Made by a program: the position numbers and the translations under genes. From assembly GCA_965204525.1 (NCBI GenBank), contig OZ241994.1:4092001-4156000 (forward strand): a stretch of DNA of 64,000 nucleotides, written 5' to 3'. Source of the DNA: Bin5 sp965204525. Its GTDB lineage: Bacteria; Chloroflexota; Anaerolineae; Caldilineales; Caldilineaceae. Numbering within the stretch: position 1 is the stretch's first letter; the number at the start of each line of letters is the position of its first letter. This document shows positions 7,400 through 17,006 of this stretch, in pieces. The notes beneath the pieces were generated by a model. The model searched no databases, was not told the DNA's origin, and saw only the letters and a program-made list of their open reading frames with translations.

Positions 7400-9580
7400 A
7401 TGAGTCTTCGCCGCCACCGCCATCAAGGCCCATTTTCCGCCATCCCTCTGCTCGTCTGCGCAGTTCTGTTTCTTGGCGCGTGCGCATTTCAACCGATCGG
7501 CCCCAACGCCTCTCAAGGCGCCGACTCTGCTGAAACTATCAATCCAGAGCTCAAATGGCCGCGGCCGCCAACGGCACACCCCGATCCAATGGGAGGGGTC
7601 GCTGACATTGCACTGATCCATGGCATGGAAGAGGCCTTTTCCTGTCTTGCCGGGGGCCAGCCCGTCTATGCGGTGTTGCAACGCAACGCCAATGTGCGCA
7701 ATCAACCCCACACGCAAGGCTGCCATTTGGGCCGCGCGCCCGCAGGCACTTTGGTGCGCGTTGAGGCGATCTTCGGCCAGGAGCAAGAGCTCCCTTTTGT
7801 CTCCCTCGACCGCTCCGTCGGTCGGATTTCAATCTCCACGCCGGGGTTCGATGAGGATATTCAGCCGCTTTTTGAAGAAAACTGCGGCGCCTGTCATAGC
7901 AGTGTTGTGCAACAGGCAGAACTGCAAGTGACCGAGTATGAACCCTTGATGACCGGCGGCCAGAACGGGCCCGTGGTGGAGCCTGGCGCTCCGGATTCAT
8001 CTTCGCTCTGGACACAGATCCGGTCCGGCGCAATGCCGATGGTGGGGGAGCTCGGAGATGACGAGAAAGCGTTGATTTACAACTGGATCGTGGCCGGCGC
8101 GACCAGGCAGGGCACAGAGCCGGCGCCCGCGGCCGAAATGTGGCTGCGTTTGTCGGGCGAAGATTTCGCCCGGGCGCCGAATGAATGTGTCCAGGACGGC
8201 GGTACTGTTCCCTTTATCAGCGCACAACTCGCTTTGCCAGCAAGTTGTGCGCTCATTCCTGATGCCGAACAGATCGCTGAATATCTGCCCAAAGTGGAGC
8301 CGGCAAGCGTAGATCCTGCTCCGGCCTCAGGCGATTCCCCCCAAAGTGTTGATACCGGTAATGACACAAATTCGGGCGGCAATGCGGAAGGCAATTCACA
8401 AGGCGGCGCAGCCGTCGCCCCACCGCGAGGCATGGCTGCCGGTAGTGTCGGCATTCACGTCGCTCCCTTCAATCTGAGCCCCCCGTCCGAATCCGATCCG
8501 TGGCTGGTTCCCCAGGGTGGCTTCTGTGCAGAGCAGTTCCTGGCCGAGAAACTCCAGGACAAATTCAGCATTACTGCTCTGACCTTCGCCCCGGACGGCA
8601 GACTGTTCATCGCCTTGGACCATCCGGCAACCGGCAACTTCGATCCCAATATCCTGTATGATCCCTTCCACGCCAGCCGCTCTATCGTCATCTGGCACAG
8701 CGTTTCCAGGGACAGCTACTATGAGATCCTTCGCGAGTCCAGTCGCGTCACAGGAATGGCCTGGCATGCGGGCGCGCTCTATCTGAATCGGGCCGGTGAA
8801 GTGGGCCGCATCGTCGACGGCAGCGGATATGAACCTCTGGCCGGCGGCTTCGCCGTTTCCGGAAAGGATTTCCATGCCAACAATGGTCTCGTTATCAGCG
8901 ACGGCTGGCTATATATCTCCGCCGGAGGCGTGCGGGACGGCTATGCGGATGGCATAATCGTTCCTGGCGACGGTGATCTGCCCGCCGAAACGCTGGCCAC
9001 CAATGTGGCTGCCGGCGGCAATCCCTTCGCTGCCCGCATCGTACGCGCCCGGCTGGACCGGCTGCTGGCCGAACGCTCAATCGGCGTCTTCCAGACCGCG
9101 GCGCGCGGTGTGCGCAACCCCTACGGCATTGCCGTGGACCCGTTCGGGCGCATCTGGTTTACCGACAATGGCGCCACCAACGTGCCCGGTGATTTCAACG
9201 CCGGGGACGAAGTCGACCTGCTGGACCCGCGTACCCTCTCCGCCGCCGCCAATGCGGGCGACGTGAACGCCACCCCCTTCTACGGCTTTCCAATGGTGTT
9301 GGGCGGGGTCAACAAAGATTGGTGGACCGCTCCTGTGCTGGTCCTGCCCAACTCGGCGGCGCCCACCGGTATCACATGGGCCTACGACACCATCTTTTTC
9401 GCCAATTACGGGCGCGATCCCGGTCTGTTCCGGATGGCGAATGCAGGCGGCCGGATCATCGCCGAACGAATCATGCACAACTGGCCCGTGCAGGCGGTCG
9501 CAACCGCACCGGACGGGGCTGTCTGGATCGGAACCGGCGAAGGCATGCTGTTCCGCCTTGTTCCCGGCTGCGTTGGCTGA
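7400..9580 (+). CDS. Lipoprotein with cytochrome c motif fused to a PQQ glucose/sorbosone dehydrogenase-like propeller
   Basis: A 726-residue exported protein. A hydrophobic signal ends in the lipobox LGAC, predicting a lipid-anchored extracellular protein. A small SH3-like region with NVRNQP follows. A haem-binding CGACH motif lies at about 162-166, in a segment resembling planctomycete-type cytochrome c domains. After a Ser/Gly/Asn-rich linker (about 300-345), the C-terminal half resembles a six-bladed PQQ-dependent sugar dehydrogenase-like propeller (RGVRNPYGIAVDPFGRIWFTD, near residue 570). The architecture suggests a surface dehydrogenase that passes electrons to its own haem. Substrate is unknown. 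Family-level assignment of the propeller is good, and enzymatic activity is inference. Confidence 0.7.
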   Translation: MSLRRHRHQGPFSAIPLLVCAVLFLGACAFQPIGPNASQGADSAETINPELKWPRPPTAHPDPMGGVADIALIHGMEEAFSCLAGGQPVYAVLQRNANVRNQPHTQGCHLGRAPAGTLVRVEAIFGQEQELPFVSLDRSVGRISISTPGFDEDIQPLFEENCGACHSSVVQQAELQVTEYEPLMTGGQNGPVVEPGAPDSSSLWTQIRSGAMPMVGELGDDEKALIYNWIVAGATRQGTEPAPAAEMWLRLSGEDFARAPNECVQDGGTVPFISAQLALPASCALIPDAEQIAEYLPKVEPASVDPAPASGDSPQSVDTGNDTNSGGNAEGNSQGGAAVAPPRGMAAGSVGIHVAPFNLSPPSESDPWLVPQGGFCAEQFLAEKLQDKFSITALTFAPDGRLFIALDHPATGNFDPNILYDPFHASRSIVIWHSVSRDSYYEILRESSRVTGMAWHAGALYLNRAGEVGRIVDGSGYEPLAGGFAVSGKDFHANNGLVISDGWLYISAGGVRDGYADGIIVPGDGDLPAETLATNVAAGGNPFAARIVRARLDRLLAERSIGVFQTAARGVRNPYGIAVDPFGRIWFTDNGATNVPGDFNAGDEVDLLDPRTLSAAANAGDVNATPFYGFPMVLGGVNKDWWTAPVLVLPNSAAPTGITWAYDTIFFANYGRDPGLFRMANAGGRIIAERIMHNWPVQAVATAPDGAVWIGTGEGMLFRLVPGCVG

Positions 9581-9590
9581 GGAGTGCTGC

Positions 9591-10841
9591 TTGCGCTTTC
9601 TATGTGTATCCGCGCCACTGGCGGGCCACTTGGATTGGGGCGGCTATCTGCCCACGGCTGTCGAACTGAGGCGGGCAGGTCACGATGTCCTGTGGGCCAC
9701 AGGACATGAACTGCAGAGCCAGCTCGATGCTCAGGGCGTCCCCATACATATCCTGCAAGAGACCGGCTGGCGCTGGCCGCCGCCGCCCCCGATTCAGAAA
9801 GGCACAGCTTCAGAAGAGGAGTTCCAGCGCCTGCGCATGGTCCGTTCACTGGATCAATGGCTGGACGTGGAGCGCGTGCAGGCGGCTACGCTTGCGCTTG
9901 TCGAGGTGGCCAAACGATTTCGCCCGCATCTGATCGTCAGCGAGATGTTCACCGCCGCGGCCGGCATCGCCGCCGAACTCCTGGGCGTGCCCTTTGCCGT
10001 GGCCGGTTGGCCGGCTCTGCAGACGCAGTCGCCAAGCCCCAAAGCAGACGCGCCCGGCGCAGTCGAAAAACTGGCTCAGGCGCGAGTGGATGCGCTACTT
10101 GCCAATTTTGGTGTGACCGGCGTCAACTGGGCGCTGGACGGTCCGGCGGCGCTGCGTTCTCCCTCCTTACATCTGACCTACTGGAGTCCCCGCTGGTATG
10201 CCGGAGCGCGGCTGCTGCCGCAGACACGAATGGTCGGCGGGGTCGCTCCTCCTCCCCTGCCGCGCGAATCCCCCTGGCTCGACCAACCTCCAAGCGATCG
10301 TCCATGGATATTCATTACCCTCGGTACCGCATTTACCAGGGACATCAATTTCTTTATAATCGCGGCCCGCGCCGCGGCAGAGGCGGGAGGCGTGCCGATC
10401 CTGGCGGTTGGCAAAGGCTTTGATGCCGTCGGCACAGAGGGGGGCTGGTCCCAACGCGAGGCCGAAACACTGCGGAACAGTCTGCCGCAGCCTTCAGTTC
10501 TGGTGGACAGGGTCCGGTTTGCCGAGGTACTGCCCCACATCGCCGCCGCGATCCATCACGGCGGCGCCGGCACGACCCACGCCTTGGTTACGCACGGAAT
10601 TCCGCAGATCGTCGTACCAAAGGCTGCGGACCAGGCCCGTCAGGCCAGCGGGGTCGCGCGTAGCGGCGTCGGCTACCATATCTCCCCCAAACAGTTGACC
10701 GTTCCGCTGGCAGTGGAAGCCCTGCAAAAGATGCTGGCCGGTGACGCCCCCGCTCGCCTGAACGCCGCCAGCCTGCAAGAGGAGTTTGCGTCCCTGGGAG
10801 GGATTCCCAGAGCCGCCCAATTATTGGTTGCAGCCGCCTAA
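9591..10841 (+). CDS. UGT/MGT-like glycosyltransferase (GT1/GT28 fold)
   Basis: A 416-residue GT-B fold enzyme. The N-terminus reads MRFLCVSAPLAGHLDW if translation begins at the TTG at 9591. That start is chosen because GAGGAG lies 6-7 bases upstream and because upstream starts would overlap the previous gene. The C-terminal nucleotide-sugar binding region has the typical AAIHHGGAGTTHAL motif followed by PKAADQARQASGV. Such enzymes glycosylate lipids, macrolides or other small molecules using UDP- or dTDP-sugars. It lies ten bases after the upstream lipoprotein gene and is probably co-transcribed with it. The acceptor cannot be predicted. Confidence 0.82.
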   Translation: MRFLCVSAPLAGHLDWGGYLPTAVELRRAGHDVLWATGHELQSQLDAQGVPIHILQETGWRWPPPPPIQKGTASEEEFQRLRMVRSLDQWLDVERVQAATLALVEVAKRFRPHLIVSEMFTAAAGIAAELLGVPFAVAGWPALQTQSPSPKADAPGAVEKLAQARVDALLANFGVTGVNWALDGPAALRSPSLHLTYWSPRWYAGARLLPQTRMVGGVAPPPLPRESPWLDQPPSDRPWIFITLGTAFTRDINFFIIAARAAAEAGGVPILAVGKGFDAVGTEGGWSQREAETLRNSLPQPSVLVDRVRFAEVLPHIAAAIHHGGAGTTHALVTHGIPQIVVPKAADQARQASGVARSGVGYHISPKQLTVPLAVEALQKMLAGDAPARLNAASLQEEFASLGGIPRAAQLLVAAA

Positions 10842-10863
10842 TTCGACTCGCCGTCAACCGGTC

Positions 10864-13575
10864 TCATTCGTAGTGAATTTCGCTCGTTCCGTTTCGCTTC
10901 TCCACCCGGACCAGCTTCTCCGTAGCCTGTTCGAACGAATCGTCGTGGCTGATGATGAAGAGTTGATCAAAGCCGCGCACACCCACGATCTGGCGGGCCA
11001 GCGCGCCGCGGCGGGAATCGTCCAGATTGGTAGTCGGTTCATCGAAAAAAGCGATGGCGATATCGCTCATCTCCTGGAGCAGTGCCAGCCGAACCGCCAG
11101 CGCCGCGCTCATCTGCTCGCCGCCGGACAGTTGGGCAAATGCCCGTTCACGGCCATCCACCTCCAGGATGATCCCGTAGTCTTCCTGCCACTGGAGCGTG
11201 CGGGAATAGTCCTCCATGATCTGGCCGAACAGCTGATTGGCCGCGTAGCTGACCTGCTGGACCAGCGCCTTGGTCACGAACGGGCCGGCCTCCTGCAGGA
11301 CGGAGCGCAGAAATCGCAGTAGCTCCTCCTGTTCCGTCAGCCGGTCGTGCCGAGATCGGGCGGCAGCGAGCCGCTGTTCCTGGACCTGCAATTGGGCGAT
11401 CTCCTTCTCCGCTTGGATCCGATTTTCGCGCCAATGGACCAAATTATTTTCCAATCGAAGCGTGTGACCGCGGATCTCATCCACCTGGGCCACCACCTCT
11501 TGGAAGCGTTCTTCGTCGAACGTACGCGTGCTGGCTTCCAGCTGTGCATGCCCGCTTTCGTAGCGTTCCTGGGCGGCCTCCAACGCCTTCTCTGCTTCGG
11601 AAACCTCTTGCCGACGCTGGGAAAGGGCTTCGGCTGCGGCCTGATTGCGCCGGTAAAGATCGTCGGCCGTCTGGTACTTCTCCAATTGGGAGGCAATTCG
11701 GACCGCCTCAGCGTCCAGGTTGGCGAATGCCGCCATGCGTTCGTCAAGGGCAACGAGCGCGTTTCGCTGCTGCTCGGCCAGTGCCCGCTGCTGCCGCAAA
11801 GCCTCTTCCACCCGCTCGCGCCCTCGCGCCTGCTGAAGAGCCGCATCCCGCCGCCGCTGTGGATTGCCCAACGCCTTCAACGCCCGCTGTAGCTGCGCCA
11901 CGCGTTGCGGCGCCGGGGCAAGCGCCTCGGCCGCGGCTTGGGCTTCAGTCAACTGGGTGTGAAGATCGGCCAAGTCCCTTTCGGCGGTTTCGACCGCGTT
12001 CGGACGAGGAAGAGCGCGCAAGGTCCGTTCCTTCTGGCTTTGGGTCGCACGGACCTGCTCTCGTTCAGCTTCAGCATGGCGGAGCTTCTCCGTGGCGGCC
12101 TGGGCGTCTGCATTCAGTTCTTTCCAACTCTTACGGAGGCGGATGAGAAGCTGCTGCCGGTGATCCCCTGACAAGGGTTGCTCACAGACTGGACAGACCG
12201 CGCCTGTTTCCAAATCTCTTAGCTGAGTGCCTTGCTCTTGAATCCTTTCCTTTTCTGCCTGCAGTTGGGTCCTCTTAGCTTCCTGTGCCGTAATCGTCTT
12301 ATGCAAGGTGTCCACGCGCACCTGTAATGGCTCCAGAGACGCCTCGATTTCTTCGCCCTGGGCCACCTCCTTGCGCAGACTGTCCAGCCGCTCTTCTCCT
12401 TCTTCCACGGCGGCCTGCGTCTGTTGTACCTTCTCTTTAGCGTCCTGCATACGGTCGGCTTGGCGCTGGGCACTCCGCAGGTCGGCTTCCAGCTTCTCTT
12501 CCTCGGCTGCAAGGTCTGACAGCTCCGCGGCCGTCTTTTCCGCCTCCGCGATGTCAGCCAGGGCGCGTTGGTGGGCATCTTCCTGCGCTTCCGCCCGGGT
12601 CAATCCTGTCTGAACTACACTCCTCTCTTCCTGCAACCGTTCCCTCTGGGCCATCCGTTCGTTCACGGCGCGCTGGGCCTGCTGCGCGGCGCGGTAGGCT
12701 TCATGGCCGGCGCGGTTTGCTTCGGTGGTGGTCACGGCCTCTTCGCTCTCTGTCAGCCGTTGCCGCGCGGCAGCCAGCGTCCGTTTCTGTTCGGCCACTG
12801 CTTGCTGCTGTATCTGCGTCAAGCGTTGCAGTTCAAGCAGCTGCTCCCGCTTCGCCTCCATCGCCTGCCGGGCGGATTCGGCTGTTGCAAGCTCCGCCTG
12901 CGCGCCGCGCAGTTCGATCTCCGCGCTGTTGATGCGGTTGGTCAGTGTGTCGGCTTCGGCCTGCGCAATGGGCAGTCGAGTCAGTTTCTCCTCGAGTCTA
13001 CCAATTTCGACCGCCTGATCGTTCTGGCGCTGGGTGAGCAGGCTGAGCGGCTCGCGCAATCTTTCCCACGCCCTACGGTATTCGGCGACTTTCAAGAGAG
13101 GATCGAAAACGGCTTTGCGGGCGCTGGGCTCCATCAGAAAAGAGGCGGTGAAGCTGCCTTGGGGCACGCCCACCGCGTTCCTGAACAGATCTGCCGGATC
13201 GGTCTCCGCATTGATGCCGAAATGCTGGCGCAAAAACTGGATGACATCCGCTCTGCCCTCGCAGATTTTCATGGCGAGTTCCGGGTCAAGGACCTGGTAG
13301 AGGCTGCTACTGCCACAGCGCCGTACTATCTGATAGGTGCGCTCGTCGTAGTCGCTGCGAAAATCGACGGTCACGCTCGCCAACTGCCGGCCTTCGCGCA
13401 CGAAGGTAGTTAGCTTGCCGGGCCGGCGGTTGAAGAGCGCAAAGCCAATGGCTTCGAGGATCGTCGTCTTGCCTGATCCATTGGAGCCGATAATCGCGTT
13501 CGTTCCGGGGCTGAATTCGACCGTCGCCCGCGTGTAGCTCTTGACGTTCTCCAGAGTCAGCGAGTGGATCAACAT
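10864..13575 (-). CDS. sbcC: DNA double-strand break repair ATPase SbcC (Rad50-like)
   Basis: A 903-residue SMC-like ATPase that works with SbcD as an ATP-dependent nuclease on hairpins and DNA ends. The Walker A GSNGSGKTT lies at about 33-41. Long Gln/Glu/Ala-rich coiled coils flank the zinc hook CPVC at about residue 460. The C-terminal lobe holds the signature LSGGEQMSAAL and Walker B AIAFFDEPTTNLD. Length is intermediate for the family. The start codon overlaps the sbcD stop in a TAATG arrangement, so the subunits are translationally coupled, and both lie on the minus strand. Confidence 0.94.
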   Translation of the reverse strand: MLIHSLTLENVKSYTRATVEFSPGTNAIIGSNGSGKTTILEAIGFALFNRRPGKLTTFVREGRQLASVTVDFRSDYDERTYQIVRRCGSSSLYQVLDPELAMKICEGRADVIQFLRQHFGINAETDPADLFRNAVGVPQGSFTASFLMEPSARKAVFDPLLKVAEYRRAWERLREPLSLLTQRQNDQAVEIGRLEEKLTRLPIAQAEADTLTNRINSAEIELRGAQAELATAESARQAMEAKREQLLELQRLTQIQQQAVAEQKRTLAAARQRLTESEEAVTTTEANRAGHEAYRAAQQAQRAVNERMAQRERLQEERSVVQTGLTRAEAQEDAHQRALADIAEAEKTAAELSDLAAEEEKLEADLRSAQRQADRMQDAKEKVQQTQAAVEEGEERLDSLRKEVAQGEEIEASLEPLQVRVDTLHKTITAQEAKRTQLQAEKERIQEQGTQLRDLETGAVCPVCEQPLSGDHRQQLLIRLRKSWKELNADAQAATEKLRHAEAEREQVRATQSQKERTLRALPRPNAVETAERDLADLHTQLTEAQAAAEALAPAPQRVAQLQRALKALGNPQRRRDAALQQARGRERVEEALRQQRALAEQQRNALVALDERMAAFANLDAEAVRIASQLEKYQTADDLYRRNQAAAEALSQRRQEVSEAEKALEAAQERYESGHAQLEASTRTFDEERFQEVVAQVDEIRGHTLRLENNLVHWRENRIQAEKEIAQLQVQEQRLAAARSRHDRLTEQEELLRFLRSVLQEAGPFVTKALVQQVSYAANQLFGQIMEDYSRTLQWQEDYGIILEVDGRERAFAQLSGGEQMSAALAVRLALLQEMSDIAIAFFDEPTTNLDDSRRGALARQIVGVRGFDQLFIISHDDSFEQATEKLVRVEKRNGTSEIHYE

Positions 13576-14843
13576 TACATGTCTTCTCCCTGTAAAACTC
13601 TCTCCTCACCGCTTGTCAACTCCTCCAATATCGCATCGGCAGACGCGCCGCTGACGGCCAACTGTTTGATGGCGAGCGTCAGTTCGGTCCATTCGCTGCT
13701 GCGGGCGCGGAAGCGGCTGTCACGTTCGAGGAGGTCGGCAATGATCCGCCGTTCCAGCGCCGGTCGGCTGAGTTGCTGATCCTCCTCCACCGCGAACTCC
13801 GCCGCCCGCGTGTCATCGCGCACGAAGCAAAGCAGCGGCTGGTAAATTTCCTCTACCATCTGTTTGAGAGGATCCAGCGCGAGCGCGCCGCGGTCGAAGG
13901 GGAGCACACCGCTAAGCCGCAGCTCGACGACCGGCGCTCTGCCTTTGAACTGACGGCGCTGGCGCTCGATGTAGCTCCGGCACCCTTCGATCAGGTCGGC
14001 CGGCGTCTCGCACGCGTCGACCTTGAAGAAGAGGCGTTCAAACGGACGCCGCGGATTCGCGTGCAAGGCTGGGCGGTGCTTTGGCTCCCCCTCCGTATCC
14101 ACCTCCACAAGATAGTATCCCCGCTCCGGCCAGGCCGCCTCGGCCAGTGAGTTGGTCTCCGGGCTGCCGGGATTGTAAATCCAGTCGTCGAACTTGAAGG
14201 GCTTGTGGAAGTGGCCCAGCGCCAGGTAGTCCACGTGGGGCCGCAGAGGAGCCAGCTCGCGGTGGCTCAGAGCGCCGCCCTGGTGGTCGAGAACTCTCTC
14301 AACACCGGCGTGCGCCATCAAGATCGTGTACTCGACTCCCTGTTTGTCGGCTGCCGCCAGCGCTTCGGCTACCCGTTCCATGACCGCCGCCGCGGCACTT
14401 CCGTAATAGCGCATGCCGTAGACCCGCAAGCCCGGCACCGGTTCTACATAAGCTCCTTCGCGTCTGGCGTAGGGCGGGAGCCCGACCTTCTCCCCTTCAA
14501 ACTGTGGGTTGAGCAGGGCCAGCAATTCGCGCTCGGCCAAAAAGCGTACCCAGCCGATGCTGTCGCGATAGTAGGCCAGTTCATGATTACCCTCCACAGC
14601 CAGGCAGGGTATGCCTGCCTCTTTCAGCCGTTCCAGACCTGTGATGGCATGACTGAGTGTAATCGGGTCGATGGCGCGTCTTTCAAAGAGATCACCGGCC
14701 AATAGAACGAAGTCGACTTTGCGTTCGATGGCTGTCCCGATAATGTCGAGATAGGCGCGGGTGAAGTCGTTCTGACGCTCCCGGCTGTTGTACTGTCGAT
14801 AGCCAAGATGGCAGTCGGCCATGTGGAGAAAGGTAGCGCGCAT
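13575..14843 (-). CDS. sbcD: Exonuclease subunit SbcD (Mre11-like)
   Basis: A 422-residue metallophosphoesterase, the nuclease partner of SbcC. Metal-binding motifs appear in order: ADCHLGY (about 9-15), LLAGDLFE (about 45-52), VEGNHEL (about 82-88), then MAHAGV and LALGHFHKP. The C-terminal part contains a capping domain and a tail ending LEELTSGEERVLQGEDM. It is first in the sbcD-sbcC pair and ends one base into the sbcC start. The ATG at 14843 places the first motif close to the N-terminus, as in homologues. Confidence 0.93.
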   Translation of the reverse strand: MRATFLHMADCHLGYRQYNSRERQNDFTRAYLDIIGTAIERKVDFVLLAGDLFERRAIDPITLSHAITGLERLKEAGIPCLAVEGNHELAYYRDSIGWVRFLAERELLALLNPQFEGEKVGLPPYARREGAYVEPVPGLRVYGMRYYGSAAAAVMERVAEALAAADKQGVEYTILMAHAGVERVLDHQGGALSHRELAPLRPHVDYLALGHFHKPFKFDDWIYNPGSPETNSLAEAAWPERGYYLVEVDTEGEPKHRPALHANPRRPFERLFFKVDACETPADLIEGCRSYIERQRRQFKGRAPVVELRLSGVLPFDRGALALDPLKQMVEEIYQPLLCFVRDDTRAAEFAVEEDQQLSRPALERRIIADLLERDSRFRARSSEWTELTLAIKQLAVSGASADAILEELTSGEERVLQGEDM

Positions 14844-14927
14844 AATGTGCCCCAGCGGTAATTTGAACTGTAATTTGACGAGGAGCTCGGCTGCAGGTTA
14901 CCTAGCGGCGTTGCACGTGAACTGCAG

Positions 14928-15311
14928 TCAATCTTTGTCGTCTTTCTCAGCGGAGATAAACAGACTGAGGAGAAAGCTGACGAAGCTGATGACGATGGCG
15001 CCCCAGAAGGCGGCGCCAAAGCCGTCTACCCGAAAGTCCACGTTGAACAGACCGGCCAGCCAGCCGGTCAGCAGCAGCATCAGGGCGTTGACCACAAAGG
15101 TGAACAGGCCGAGCGTGACCAGATAGGCCGGGCAGGTCGCCACTTTGACAAACGGTTTGATGATCGCGTTGACTACGCCAAAGATCAGGGTGACCGCCAG
15201 CAGGCTGCCGAAATCCACCTCGCCGCCTGCGCCAAACTGAATGCCGTCAATCAGTATTGACGCCGCATACAGAGCGATGGCGTTCCCGACCAGCCGTAGC
15301 AGAAGCGTCAT
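14928..15311 (-). CDS. Phage-holin-like four-helix membrane protein (PF04020 type)
   Basis: A 127-residue integral membrane protein with about four hydrophobic segments. The family-typical FGVVNAIIKPFV follows the first two helices, and LFTFVVNALMLLLTGWL forms the third. Proteins of this kind are annotated as mycobacterial 4-TMS phage holin or YvlD-like. They are chromosomal and not lytic holins, and their role is unknown. The gene lies six bases after the GNAT acetyltransferase stop, at the end of the hrcA-grpE-GNAT run, so it may share that transcript. Confidence 0.8.
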   Translation of the reverse strand: MTLLLRLVGNAIALYAASILIDGIQFGAGGEVDFGSLLAVTLIFGVVNAIIKPFVKVATCPAYLVTLGLFTFVVNALMLLLTGWLAGLFNVDFRVDGFGAAFWGAIVISFVSFLLSLFISAEKDDKD

Positions 15312-15317
15312 AGGGGC

Positions 15318-16331
15318 CTACATGCGCAGGCGCATCGTGTACAAAGTGCTGCGCACGGCAAAGCCGTGGTCGAGCAGTGTCTGCGCCGCGATTTCGTCCT
15401 GTGTGCTCACAGTGGCCCGCAGCGGCCAGCGCGGGCACTCCTGCAAAAGGGCCAGCGCGCTCAAGACCAACGGCTGGGCATACTGTTCCTGGGCGTCGGG
15501 CCGCAGCCAGAGACGGATATGATGCTCCCCCTGCCACCATCGGGCGGTCACCTGAATTGCGCCTTCAAAGCGGCTGCCGTAGTCGCGGATGGCGTAGCGG
15601 TAAATCCGCTGACGCCCGGCGATCCTGTTCACCAGTTCACCAATGCGCTTTTCGAGCGGGACCTGGAAGTCGTCTCGCCGTACGGCCCGCCACCACTGGA
15701 ATTCGGCGTTGGGTCGGCTGGCGGCCAAATCATACAGCAGATTACTGTCGGATGGAGAGAACGCCTGCAGGTTGGACAGAACCGGAAACGCGATCCGCCG
15801 CGGCGCGCCCGGCGCGTAAAGTTCGGACGTTCCTCCCATGTTTTCAAAGCGGAGCCGTTCATAAAGGCCGCGAGCGATCTTGTTTTCCCCGCGCACCTGC
15901 AGCACAGCCCAGGCCCCGCCCATCTCGCGGATGTAGTCCAGGGCATGCTCCATGAGCGCGCGGCTGATCCCGCGCCCGCGCCAGTCCGGGGAGACGGCCA
16001 CATTTGCGATCTGCCAGCGCCCGCTGCCACTGGCGGCCCGCTGTACGGTTACATTCCCCACCACCCGCTTGTTCTCTACCCAGACGAAACCGTTGAAGAC
16101 ATTCCGAAACTCGCCGGTACTGCGGTAGAGAATGCGCACCAGCCCGCTCATATAGCCGAGAATTCGCAACTCGCGCAGCGCAGCCTCGCCCTGTTCGTCC
16201 AGTTCTTCGGCGAAAGCTTCGGTTATCAACTTGGAAACGGCGCGCAGATCGCGCCCTACGTCAAAGGGGCGGATGCCCTGCTGGGGATCTCGAGGATGGC
16301 TGGGGGAAGCGGAACGAGTCAGGGCAACCAT
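15318..16331 (-). CDS. GNAT-family N-acetyltransferase
   Basis: A 337-residue protein. The N-terminal half is a GNAT domain with the acetyl-CoA-binding motif VSPDWRGRGISRALMEHAL (about 113-131) and the YERLRFENMG segment typical of motif B. The C-terminal half, about 150 residues, resembles a degenerate second GNAT-like domain ending in LLDHGFAVRSTLYTMRLRM. The acceptor substrate is unknown. It is preceded closely by grpE (29 bases) and followed by the four-helix membrane protein, suggesting one transcript. Confidence 0.8.
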   Translation of the reverse strand: MVALTRSASPSHPRDPQQGIRPFDVGRDLRAVSKLITEAFAEELDEQGEAALRELRILGYMSGLVRILYRSTGEFRNVFNGFVWVENKRVVGNVTVQRAASGSGRWQIANVAVSPDWRGRGISRALMEHALDYIREMGGAWAVLQVRGENKIARGLYERLRFENMGGTSELYAPGAPRRIAFPVLSNLQAFSPSDSNLLYDLAASRPNAEFQWWRAVRRDDFQVPLEKRIGELVNRIAGRQRIYRYAIRDYGSRFEGAIQVTARWWQGEHHIRLWLRPDAQEQYAQPLVLSALALLQECPRWPLRATVSTQDEIAAQTLLDHGFAVRSTLYTMRLRM

Positions 16332-16360
16332 TTAGAGGAAGTAGGAAAGCGCCCAGCTAT

Positions 16361-16978
16361 TCACTGCGCTACCCGGACAAGCGCCGGGCGCAGGATCCGG
16401 TCCTGGATGCGGTAGCCGGTGCGTAATGTCTGGATTATATGCCCGCTGGGAACATTTTCGCTCGGCTCATTCGAGATGGCCTCATGTTGATTCGGGTCAA
16501 ATTCACCGCTCTTGGCCAGCGGTTCGACCTCTGCATTGGCAAGAATGTCCAGAAGCTTCTGCTGAATCTGCTCGAATCCCTGCAGCCACGCCTGGTCCTC
16601 TCCCCGCGCTCCTTCGGGCACGTTCTGGAAGGCCAGATCGAGATCATCGAGAACGGGCAACAGCTGACGCATCATGCTTTCCGTGGCGCGCTTGATGCGC
16701 TCCTCATTCTGGCGTTCGCGGCGTTTGCCCGCGTTCTCATATTCGGCGACGGTGCGCTGCATCTTGTCGAGGTGGCTGGCAGCCTGCTCCTGAGCATCCG
16801 CCAGCTCCGATTGAAGCCGGGCGATCATCTCTTCGGGCGTCTCGTCCCGCTCTTCAGCCTCTTCGCCGTCCGATACGGCGCTTGTGTCGGATTCACCCGC
16901 CTCTAGAACAGCCTCTTCAGGCAACTGTCCGTTTTCTGGCTCTCCCGTTGTGTTTTCCCGTTTTTCCTGTTTACTCAT
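16361..16978 (-). CDS. grpE: Nucleotide exchange factor GrpE
   Basis: GrpE releases ADP from DnaK in the heat-shock chaperone cycle. The 205-residue protein has an acidic disordered N-terminus (about 1-50). A long coiled coil with MQRTVAEYENAGKRRERQ follows, and then the conserved beta domain with QKLLDILANAEVEPL, FDPNQHEAI and RTGYRIQDRILRPALVRV. AGGATC lies just before the ATG. It follows hrcA by 28 bases and is presumably repressed with it through the CIRCE operator upstream. No dnaK or dnaJ lies in this window, so the chaperone partner must be elsewhere. Confidence 0.95.
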   Translation of the reverse strand: MSKQEKRENTTGEPENGQLPEEAVLEAGESDTSAVSDGEEAEERDETPEEMIARLQSELADAQEQAASHLDKMQRTVAEYENAGKRRERQNEERIKRATESMMRQLLPVLDDLDLAFQNVPEGARGEDQAWLQGFEQIQQKLLDILANAEVEPLAKSGEFDPNQHEAISNEPSENVPSGHIIQTLRTGYRIQDRILRPALVRVAQ

Positions 16979-17006
16979 GAATGATCCTGTTACGCAAATG
17001 TCTTAT

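Noticed and set aside
10864..13575. Long plus-strand frames opposite sbcC (up to 281 codons).
   Set aside because: They mirror the GC-rich coiled-coil gene in antisense, show no domain, and conflict with the strong SbcC assignment.
14928..15311. Prophage holin.
   Set aside because: No lysis or structural phage genes nearby; this family is a chromosomal membrane protein named only by similarity.
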